Assembly (NCBI GenBank): GCA_021162285.1 | Contig: JAGGYZ010000173.1 | Span: 1-6,149, forward strand | DNA length: 6,149 bases | Direction of reading: 5' to 3' | Origin: Candidatus Fermentibacteraceae bacterium | GTDB lineage: Bacteria; Fermentibacterota; Fermentibacteria; Fermentibacterales; JCC-6 | In this document: positions 1-5,422 of the stretch, one piece after another | How positions within the stretch are numbered: position 1 is the stretch's first letter | Layout: each line of letters starts with the position of its first letter | Made by a program: the position numbers and the translations under genes | The notes under the pieces: model-generated | Databases searched by the model: none | The model's input: the letters and a program-made list of their open reading frames with translations, nothing else | What the model was told of the DNA's origin: nothing

Positions 1-129
1 TACAAGAACTATGGTGAGGGGGGTTATTTCGCGGAGTGTCAGTTTGATAAAGAAGAACGATGCGCCCCAGAGTACAGAGAGAAAGGCGATGTAAAGGTAT
101 CCCCGCAGATTCAGTTTTTTGTTTACCAT
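1..129 (-). CDS. EamA/DMT-superfamily transporter, N-terminal fragment (continues past window edge)
   Basis: Reading the minus strand from the ATG at 129 gives 43 open codons to the window edge. The product begins MVNKKLNLRGYLYIAFLSVL and continues WGASFFFIKLTLREITPLTI. A short basic N-terminus, then a hydrophobic helix carrying LWGASFFFIK and a following ITPLTIVL segment, is the first-helix signature of EamA (drug/metabolite transporter, RhaT-like) permeases. These are normally about 290-300 residues with ten inner-membrane helices. An in-frame ATG lies two codons upstream at 135. I prefer 129 because GGGAG at 137-141 is 7 bases from it but only one base from the other. The gene is divergent from the ATPase gene. 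Only the first helix is visible, so the substrate cannot be inferred. The family call is good but rests on a short fragment. Confidence 0.78.
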   Translation of the reverse strand, partial: MVNKKLNLRGYLYIAFLSVLWGASFFFIKLTLREITPLTIVLV

Positions 130-136
130 TCGCATT

Positions 137-141
137 CTCCC
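137..141 (-). promoter_or_regulatory. Ribosome binding site of the DMT transporter gene
   Basis: On the minus strand GGGAG lies 7 bases before the ATG at 129. The in-frame ATG at 135 would leave only one base of spacing, so this site decides the start. Confidence 0.6.
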
Positions 142-168
142 GTTGCTGCAGGGTAGCTGATACCAATG

Positions 169-179
169 CATAATATACA
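169..179. promoter_or_regulatory. AT-rich candidate -10 region in the divergent intergenic region
   Basis: The stretch CATAATATACA can be read as a -10 box on both strands. On the minus strand TATATT (177 to 172) would start transcription about 35 bases before the transporter ATG. On the plus strand TAATAT (171-176) or TATACA (174-179) could serve the ATPase gene. No convincing -35 box sits at 16-18 bases on either strand, so this is only a candidate. If the plus-strand promoter is used, the nested inverted repeat at 205-264 would be part of the ATPase mRNA leader. Confidence 0.25.
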
Positions 180-203
180 GAATTGAAAAAAACAGCCTGT
201 TGT

Positions 204-232
204 TTCGGAAAAGCAGTTGCAGGGAGTATATT
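204..232 (+). promoter_or_regulatory. Alternative candidate promoter for the ATPase operon (TTCGGA-N17-TATATT)
   Basis: TTCGGA at 204-209 is followed after 17 bases by TATATT at 227-232. The -35 match is weak (three of six to TTGACA) but the spacing is ideal. The same hexamers recur with 16-base spacing just before prfB (4263-4290). The -10 box lies in the loop region of an inverted repeat, so under this reading the repeat would be an operator rather than an RNA structure. This competes with the AT-rich candidate about 50 bases upstream. Confidence 0.3.
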
Positions 233-264
233 CCTGTGAACTGCGGTATTAAGCGGTTTTCCGA
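205..264. repeat. Nested inverted repeat: possible structured leader RNA or operator upstream of the cation pump
   Basis: The outer arms TCGGAAAA (205-212) and TTTTCCGA (257-264) are perfectly complementary over 8 base pairs. Immediately inside the left arm is a second inverted repeat. GCAGTT (213-218) pairs with AACTGC (239-244), and CAGGGA (220-225) pairs with TATTCCTG at 229-236 through one G-U. This leaves a 5-base loop GTATA (226-230), and a small irregularity at 219/237-238. An unpaired 12-base linker (245-256) lies on the 3' side only. As RNA this would be two coaxially stackable stems of about 8 and 12 pairs. No run of T follows on the plus strand, so it is not an intrinsic terminator for plus-strand transcription. 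I do not recognise a known riboswitch class. Alternatives are a repressor operator overlapping the -10 box or a small dispersed palindromic repeat. Confidence 0.6.
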
Positions 265-282
265 TGTTTTCCCTGGTGAGCG

Positions 283-295
283 GCCGGTTCCCGGC
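283..295. repeat. Short GC-only hairpin before the ATPase start
   Basis: GCCGG (283-287), loop TTC, CCGGC (291-295) forms a perfect 5-pair stem ending 22 bases before the TTG start of the ATPase gene. It could affect translation initiation, but a stem this short can arise by chance. Confidence 0.3.
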
Positions 296-317
296 GGCAT
301 TAATGATTGGATGAGAT

Positions 318-3080
318 TTGGAATACACAGATTTTTACAAACTTACTCCGGGCGAAGCACTGAAAAAGCTTGGTTCGAGTATGAGCGGCCTGCCCAGAGA
401 GGCTGCAGAGGCCTGGAGACGGGAACACGGATCAAATGAAATAATCGTTGAAAAACCTGTTCCAAAGTGGCTGGTGTTCCTTTCTCAGTTCAAAGAGCTG
501 CTGGTGATTGTTCTGATAGTTGCAGGTGTGATCTCAATCGCAGTGGGGAGTTACCAGGACGGTGCTGTGATGTTCATCATAGTGCTGGTGAATGCCGTTA
601 TCGGTTTTGTTCAGGAGTACAAGGCAGGTAAGATACTTGAGAAGCTTAAAGCACTGATACAGTCGCCTGCAAAGGTGATAGTAAAAGGGCAGCTGGTTGA
701 ACTGCCCCAGGCTGATCTGGTTCCCGGAGACATTGTAAGCGTCGAAGCGGGAGACAAGATCCCGGCGGATATCAGGCTGCTCGAGGCATACAATCTCAGA
801 ACAAACGACTTTTCTCTTACAGGCGAATCCATGCCGCAGGACAAGAACAACGAGGCCATGGATGGAGATGCCATTCTGGCAGACAGACACAACATGGCCT
901 ATACGGGAACCACAGTGGCTTCAGGAAGTGCCACAGGTCTGGTGGTGCGAACAGGCAGAAACACCGAGATGGGCAAGATAGCGTCTATGGCTTCCGGTAC
1001 AGTTACAGCTATGTCTCCTCTGCAGATGGAACTGAACAACCTTGCGAAGTGGCTTACAGCTATTGTTGTGTTTCTGAGTGCAGTGCTGTTTTTTGTGGGG
1101 GTTCAGCAGGGTTTCACCGTTTTTAACAGCTTGATCTACGCTCTGGGTATTGCAGTTGCTTCCGTACCGCAGGCACTTCCCGCACAGGTTACAGTTGCTC
1201 TCAGTGCTGCCAGCAAAAGGCTGGCCGAAAGAAGAGTAGTTGTAAAAAGTCTGCCCAGTGTGGAAACCCTGGGTTCAACTTCAGTGATATGCACAGACAA
1301 AACAGGTACCCTTACAAAAAATGAAATGACAGTTACAGGTTTGTGGTTCAACGGTGAGGTATTTGATGTTCAAGGTCTTGGTTACAAGCCGGAAGGAAGC
1401 ATTCATCACGGCGACGGAACAAAGCTGTCTGAGGCTGAAATAGACGAGATGGAAATCATGCTTGATGCCGGAACCATGGCTTCAAATGCGGAGATACACG
1501 AGCCGGACAAAGACCATAACAGCTGGTATCCCGTAGGAGATCCCACGGAAGCTGCGCTGATTACTCTGTCCACCAAGGTGGGTACGAGAAGCCCCAATGA
1601 AGATACTGAGAATCCGGAGATAATAGAGTTTCCATTCGACTCCGAGCGAAAGAGAATGAGTTCAGTCAGGCAGTTCGGCAGCAGCTATCAGCTTGCCATG
1701 AAAGGTGCCACTGCCAGCGTTCTTTCCATAAGCAGATACATCTACCGAAACGGAAAGTCGGTTCCCATCACCGACGCGGACAGGGAAGAGATAACCAGGC
1801 TGAACGAGGAGTACTCCGACAGGGCCCTGCGAGTGCTGGCTATTGCTTTCCGCCCTCTGGAGAAAGACGGCTCCGACTACACAATGGAGACAGCCGAGAA
1901 GGATGTTGTTTTCCTTGGGCTGGTGTTTATGATGGATCCCCCGAAAGAGGGTGTAAAAGAGGCTATTGCGGTGTGCCATGAGGCCCGCATCCGCGTGATA
2001 ATAATGACTGGAGATCATGCAATAACCGCCAGGGCCATTGGCAGGGAGATTGGTCTTTCAAAAGACGGAGATCCTCTGGTATACACTGGTGTTGACCTTG
2101 AGAAAATGGATGACGACGAACTGGGTGAAATTCTGGCAGGCGGCAGGGCGATCGTGTTCAGCAGGGTTAACCCTGCACACAAACTCCGCATAGTTACAAT
2201 TCTTGAAGACCAGGGAGAAGTTGTTGCTGTAACAGGGGACGGCGTGAATGATGCCCCGGCTCTGAAAAAAGCCAATATCGGTGTTGCCATGGGCATAACC
2301 GGAACTGATGTGTCCAAGGAGGCTGCGGAGCTTATTCTTCTTGATGACAGTTTTACTTCCCTGGTTTATGCAGTAGAGGAAGGCCGCACCATTTACACCA
2401 ATCTGAAGAAAACAGTGCTTGCTACCATGACCACTAATGCCGCAGAGCTTGGCGTTGTTATTCTGGGTCTGATAGCTGTATCCATGGGCGACTGGGCAAT
2501 TCCCATTCTGGCAATTCAGATACTGGCGATTGATCTTCTTGCCGAAGTGCTACCTCTTACATTTCTTACTTTTGACCCTTCTTCAAAGAGCATTATGCAA
2601 GAAGCACCAAGAGATCTTAAAGCTCACATTATGAACAAAGAAACTTCCATGGAGGTTCTTCTGCTGGGTGCTCTGATAGGATTGCTTGCTTTCGGCAACT
2701 ACGCTTACAGCGGCATCAGAGAGGGAATGACCTTTTTCAGCGGTGAAGCAACAGGCAGTGTAGACTACATGAGGGCTACAACACTTGCCTACCTTACAAT
2801 CGCTTTCTGCCAGTTTGCCAATGTTCTGTCAAGAAGGTTCTACTACACCTCCATCTTTAACAGGAATGTCTTTACAAACCGAATACTGCTGTGGTCAATT
2901 ATGGGCTCAGCCGGAATGATACTTCTGTTTGTTAACATTCCTGTGCTCTCCCGTTTTCTGTACTTTTCACCTCTGGGCTTCAACGACTGGATGTGTATTG
3001 CAGGCTCAACATCTGTTTTCCTGCTTGTCTTTGAACTGTTGAAGGTCGGTAGAAGGTTTAAAAGGGCCAGACAGAAATGA
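318..3080 (+). CDS. P2-type cation-transporting ATPase (SERCA/PMR1/PacL-like), non-canonical ion-site residues
   Basis: A complete 920-residue P-type ATPase that pumps cations across the cytoplasmic membrane through an aspartyl-phosphate intermediate. The cation-ATPase N-terminal domain covers about residues 1-75. The actuator loop carries TGES at 168-171, and the phosphorylation site DKTGT is at 327-331 (D327). The nucleotide domain has MKGA at 461-464. The hinge motifs DPP (540-542), TGD (564-566) and TGDGVNDAPALK (639-650) are intact, so it should be catalytically active. Ten membrane segments fit: M1-M2 near 59-100, M3-M4 near 242-295, M5-M10 near 697-909. The predicted ion site departs from SERCA. 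M4 has VPQALP (Q285 in place of the usual Glu). M5 keeps N707 and E710. M6 has D739, A742 and E743 in place of Asn, Thr, Asp. Substrate specificity (Ca, Mn, Na, K or H) therefore cannot be assigned by homology. The start is TTG at 318: an in-frame TGA at 312-314 precedes it, the next ATG (381) would remove conserved N-terminal sequence, and a weak GGATGAG lies upstream. It is the first gene of a three-gene unit. Confidence 0.93.
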   Translation: MEYTDFYKLTPGEALKKLGSSMSGLPREAAEAWRREHGSNEIIVEKPVPKWLVFLSQFKELLVIVLIVAGVISIAVGSYQDGAVMFIIVLVNAVIGFVQEYKAGKILEKLKALIQSPAKVIVKGQLVELPQADLVPGDIVSVEAGDKIPADIRLLEAYNLRTNDFSLTGESMPQDKNNEAMDGDAILADRHNMAYTGTTVASGSATGLVVRTGRNTEMGKIASMASGTVTAMSPLQMELNNLAKWLTAIVVFLSAVLFFVGVQQGFTVFNSLIYALGIAVASVPQALPAQVTVALSAASKRLAERRVVVKSLPSVETLGSTSVICTDKTGTLTKNEMTVTGLWFNGEVFDVQGLGYKPEGSIHHGDGTKLSEAEIDEMEIMLDAGTMASNAEIHEPDKDHNSWYPVGDPTEAALITLSTKVGTRSPNEDTENPEIIEFPFDSERKRMSSVRQFGSSYQLAMKGATASVLSISRYIYRNGKSVPITDADREEITRLNEEYSDRALRVLAIAFRPLEKDGSDYTMETAEKDVVFLGLVFMMDPPKEGVKEAIAVCHEARIRVIIMTGDHAITARAIGREIGLSKDGDPLVYTGVDLEKMDDDELGEILAGGRAIVFSRVNPAHKLRIVTILEDQGEVVAVTGDGVNDAPALKKANIGVAMGITGTDVSKEAAELILLDDSFTSLVYAVEEGRTIYTNLKKTVLATMTTNAAELGVVILGLIAVSMGDWAIPILAIQILAIDLLAEVLPLTFLTFDPSSKSIMQEAPRDLKAHIMNKETSMEVLLLGALIGLLAFGNYAYSGIREGMTFFSGEATGSVDYMRATTLAYLTIAFCQFANVLSRRFYYTSIFNRNVFTNRILLWSIMGSAGMILLFVNIPVLSRFLYFSPLGFNDWMCIAGSTSVFLLVFELLKVGRRFKRARQK

Positions 3081-3478
3081 GTTCCTACGGAAGGAGAAGC
3101 AGGCTTAAACTGATTGTTATTCTGCTTTTCGTTGTTGGGGCCGGTCTTTTTACACGGTCTTCTCACGGCAGTGTTCTGCCTGTGTTTATTCAGCAGTATG
3201 CCGGTGATACTCTGTGGGCTCTTGCCCTTTACACTTTCCTTGCGTTTGTTTCACCGGGAGCAGCGGCAGAGGAACTGCTGCTGTTGTCTGTGTTTATCTC
3301 TTTTGCTGTTGAGTTCAGTCAGCTGTATCAGGCAGACTGGATCAATTCAATCCGGTCTGTGAAAATTGGTGGACTGATTCTTGGCTTTGGTTTCAGGTGG
3401 TCTGATCTGTTGTGTTACACAACAGGTGTTCTTGTTGGTTTTGCTGTTGATTTCAGAAAAAGAAATCTCTGGCGTTAG
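3077..3478 (+). CDS. DUF2809-like small integral membrane protein
   Basis: A 133-residue protein whose ATG overlaps the ATPase stop codon (ATGA, 3077-3080), which suggests translational coupling. It has a basic N-terminus (GRRSRLK, 5-11) followed by about four hydrophobic segments near 11-25, 44-59, 64-80 and 110-125. Conserved-looking blocks are GDTLWA (43-48), AVEFSQLYQADW (77-88) and GFRWSDLLCY (105-114), ending in a basic tail. I recognise this pattern (GDxLWA, EFSQLY, FxWSDLLCY) as the DUF2809 family, small bacterial membrane proteins of unknown function with about this length. No ribosome binding site of strength is visible (AAAAGGG about 10 bases upstream), consistent with coupling. 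Its place directly behind a cation pump hints at an accessory role at the membrane, but that is inference only. The family call comes from recall of motifs, not from a search. Confidence 0.82.
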   Translation: MSSYGRRSRLKLIVILLFVVGAGLFTRSSHGSVLPVFIQQYAGDTLWALALYTFLAFVSPGAAAEELLLLSVFISFAVEFSQLYQADWINSIRSVKIGGLILGFGFRWSDLLCYTTGVLVGFAVDFRKRNLWR

Positions 3479-3481
3479 GAG
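3477..3481 (+). promoter_or_regulatory. Ribosome binding site deciding the ChaN-like start
   Basis: AGGAG at 3477-3481 is followed after 5 bases by the ATG at 3487. The alternative in-frame GTG at 3481 overlaps this site by its first base and so cannot use it. It also overlaps the stop codon of the DUF2809-like gene. Confidence 0.7.
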
Positions 3482-3486
3482 TGGAA

Positions 3487-4260
3487 ATGGTGTTTCTTAT
3501 GGTTGTCAGTATGGTTGCCGTGGTTCCCGGCGGAGTTATTCATCATGGATCTGATGTGGTGAGTGTTGAAGAGATGATTGAGGTTCTCGATGAAGCCGAA
3601 GTTGTTTTCGTCGGTGAAAAACACGATGATTCTTTCGCCCACCAGTGGGAGTTGTTTATCTGGGAGTCTCTTGCCTCAGATGACAGGGCTCTTGCACTTG
3701 AGATGTTTGAAACAGATGTTAAGCCCCTTCTTGATTTATACCTTGCCGGAGAAATAACAGAGGATGAGTTTCTTGCAGAGTCAAGACCCTGGGGCAACTA
3801 CCCCACAGACTACTCGCCTATGGTGGAGTACGCAAAAGAAAACGGTTACAGTGTGATTGCCGCTAACGTTCCAAGGTCTTTTGCCGCCCTGGTTGCCAGG
3901 GGAGGCCTGGCTGCAGTAACCGGGGAACCTGATTTTGAGGGGTTGTCTGTTGATTCTTCAAACACCGGATACAGGGAGAGATTTCTTGCAACCATGGATG
4001 CAATTGGTGACCAGATGCATGGTATGCCTGTTGACCCTGAGAATATGTACAGAGCTCAGCTGCTTAAAGATGCAGTTATGGCTCAGTCTATTCAAAACAT
4101 GAAAGTGTTGTTCATCTGCGGTAGCTTTCACAGTGACTACCATTCCGGTATTCCGGATCAGATAGTTTCCGAAGACTTTCTTACAGTGACGGTTCTTGGT
4201 GAGGAAGAGGAGTACTCCCGGGATCTGGCAGATTTCGTAATTATCAGAGAGGGTTTGTAA
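3487..4260 (+). CDS. ChaN/DUF399-like protein (Cofac_haem_bdg family), possibly exported
   Basis: A 257-residue protein with the conserved blocks of the ChaN-like (DUF399, haem-binding uptake, Tiki-superfamily) family. GEKHDD at 43-48 is followed by H52. LEMFE lies at 71-75, the RPWGNYPTDYSPMVEYAK region at 100-117 and the AANVPRSF block at 125-132. The C-terminal GSFHSDYHSGIPDQI is at 212-226 (H215, H219). Family members studied elsewhere bind haem or have a metal-dependent-hydrolase-like fold; no activity can be assigned here. The first 17 residues are hydrophobic and resemble a signal or anchor segment, but no basic residue precedes them and there is no lipobox cysteine, so export is uncertain. 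The start is ATG 3487, set by AGGAG 5 bases upstream; GTG at 3481 would add two residues. The gene follows the DUF2809-like gene by 8 bases and is most likely co-transcribed with the ATPase. Length is near or slightly below the family norm. Confidence 0.85.
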   Translation: MVFLMVVSMVAVVPGGVIHHGSDVVSVEEMIEVLDEAEVVFVGEKHDDSFAHQWELFIWESLASDDRALALEMFETDVKPLLDLYLAGEITEDEFLAESRPWGNYPTDYSPMVEYAKENGYSVIAANVPRSFAALVARGGLAAVTGEPDFEGLSVDSSNTGYRERFLATMDAIGDQMHGMPVDPENMYRAQLLKDAVMAQSIQNMKVLFICGSFHSDYHSGIPDQIVSEDFLTVTVLGEEEEYSRDLADFVIIREGL

Positions 4261-4262
4261 AC

Positions 4263-4290
4263 TTCGGAGCCGCTGACGTTGTGCTATATT
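4263..4290 (+). promoter_or_regulatory. Candidate prfB promoter (TTCGGA-N16-TGCTATATT, extended -10)
   Basis: TATATT at 4285-4290 is preceded by TGC (4282-4284), giving an extended -10 element. TTCGGA lies 16 bases upstream of the hexamer. Transcription would start near 4297, leaving a short leader of about 25 bases before the prfB ATG. A short dyad TGTGC (4280-4284) / GCACA (4296-4300) flanks the -10 box. No terminator separates this from the upstream gene, so read-through from the ATPase operon is also possible. Confidence 0.42.
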
Positions 4291-4313
4291 AGCCCGCACA
4301 TACAAACTGCTAT

Positions 4314-4318
4314 GGAGG
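4314..4318 (+). promoter_or_regulatory. Ribosome binding site of prfB
   Basis: GGAGG lies 4 bases before the ATG at 4323. This places the start in the zero frame that runs into the UGA at 4395-4397, as expected for prfB. It argues against starting in the +1 frame, where the first ATG (4339) would drop the normal RF2 N-terminus. Confidence 0.75.
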
Positions 4319-4322
4319 AAGA

Positions 4323-5421
4323 ATGACACACGAAGAGCTTGTCACGGAGATCCGTGGGGCAGGGGAACGCGTTTACCTGCTCAAGGAGCGTCTTTGACCT
4401 GGTTACCCTGTTAAAAAACGGAAAAGAGCTGGAAATTGAAATGGCTAAAGAGGGTTTCTGGAACAACAGGAACAAGGCTCTTGAGGTTATTTCGAAGCTG
4501 AAAAAGATCCAGATCTGGACCAATCCCATTGGCGAACTGCTTGAAAAAGTGGAAGACCTCAACGCAGCAGTTGAGCTTCTTGAACTTGAAGATGATATAG
4601 GAATAAGAACAGACGCAAGTATTCGCCTGGGGGAAGTACTGAAAAGCCTTGAGAAACTTGAATTCCGTCAGATGCTTTCAGGAGAGCACGACGGTTCCGA
4701 CTGTATACTTACAGTCAGGTCTGGCGCCGGTGGTGACGACAGCCACGACTGGACCGAGATGCTGATGAAGATGTACATATACTGGGGAGAAAAACAGGGG
4801 TACGATGTTACAGTGCTCGATACTTCAGCCGGTGAAGTGGCAGGTTTGAGAGAAGCGGTTCTTTCCATTAAGGGAGCCTACGCCTACGGCTATCTTCACG
4901 CGGAAAAGGGTATTCACCGGCTTGTAAGGCGGAGTCCCTTTGACCCCAGCAACAGAAGGCACACAAGTTTTGCTTCTGTTTTTCCTCTGCCGGATATAGA
5001 TGACTCCATACAGGTGGACATCGACCCGGAAGACGTGAGAACAGATGTTTTCAGAGCCAGCGGTGCCGGAGGCCAGCACATCAACAAAACATCAAGTGCA
5101 GTAAGGCTTACCCATATTCCAACCGGTATTGCAGTGAGTTGCCAGAACGAGAGAAGCCAGCACAGAAACCGCGAACTTGCATGGAAGGTACTGAGAGCCA
5201 GGCTGTACGAGCTGGAAGAGGAAAAACGCAGAAAAAAGCGGGAAAAACTGGAAAGTACCAAGAGTGATGTTTCCTGGGGACACCAGATACGCTCATATGT
5301 ACTGCATCCTTATCAGATGGTTAAAGATCACAGAACAGGCAACGAAACATCCGATGTTGAAGGATTTCTGGGCGGAAATATTCAGGAGTTCATAGAAGAC
5401 TATTTAAGAAAGAGTAAGTAA
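4323..5421 (+). CDS. prfB: Peptide chain release factor 2 (RF2), expressed by programmed +1 frameshift
   Basis: RF2 recognises UAA and UGA stop codons and triggers peptide release on the ribosome. The gene is two pieces. The zero frame runs 4323-4394 (24 codons, MTHEELVTEIRGAGERVYLL then KERL) and stops at UGA 4395-4397. The +1 frame resumes with GAC at 4396 and runs to TAA at 5421. The joined product is 365 residues, the same length as E. coli RF2. The anticodon-like tripeptide SPF is at 204-206 and the catalytic GGQ at 249-251, with Q251 the usual N5-methylation target of PrmC. The family SGAGG block (133-137) is followed by DDSHDW in place of the usual TEAQDW, an unusual change in an otherwise canonical sequence. 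The C-terminal WGHQIRSYVLHPYQMVKDHR block is typical. The gene is not a pseudogene: the shift site is the known autoregulatory device. It is followed after one base by lysS, a widely seen pairing. Confidence 0.97.
4383..4398 (+). promoter_or_regulatory. Programmed +1 ribosomal frameshift element of prfB
   Basis: An internal Shine-Dalgarno sequence AAGGAG (4383-4388) is followed by three bases (CGT), then the slippery codon CTT (4392-4394) and the in-frame stop TGA plus C (4395-4398). This is the standard bacterial prfB arrangement (SD, 3 bases, CUU UGA C). When RF2 is scarce the UGA is read slowly, and tRNA-Leu slips from CUU to UUU so that GAC is read as Asp25. When RF2 is abundant, translation ends after 24 codons. 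Confidence 0.97.
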
Positions 5422-5422
5422 C

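Noticed and set aside
186..201. Possible intrinsic terminator on the minus strand (AACAGGCTGTT then T-run)
   Set aside because: The palindrome has a one-base centre and a weak stem, and no minus-strand gene lies upstream of it to be terminated.
205..300. yybP-ykoY (manganese) riboswitch, suggested by GGGAGTA at 222-228 before a P-type ATPase
   Set aside because: The remainder of the conserved core of that class is not visible, and the GGGAGTA bases are accounted for by the inner hairpin stem and loop.
200..439. 79-codon plus-strand frame overlapping the ATPase start
   Set aside because: It overlaps the conserved N-terminal domain of the ATPase in another frame, has no recognisable family features and no ribosome binding site; it is a shadow frame.
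2843..3166. 107-codon minus-strand frame across the ATPase/DUF2809 junction
   Set aside because: It is antisense to two well-supported genes, has no domain signature, and the composition matches reverse translation of the membrane-protein codons.
4312..4326. Four-codon frame ATG GAG GAA GAA TGA overlapping the prfB start
   Set aside because: It consists of the ribosome binding site itself (GGAGGAAGA) and is a natural by-product of a purine-rich SD; nothing supports a leader peptide.
4395..4397. In-frame stop in prfB suggesting a pseudogene or sequencing frameshift
   Set aside because: The stop sits in the exact canonical prfB frameshift context with an internal Shine-Dalgarno at the correct spacing, and the rest of the gene is intact.
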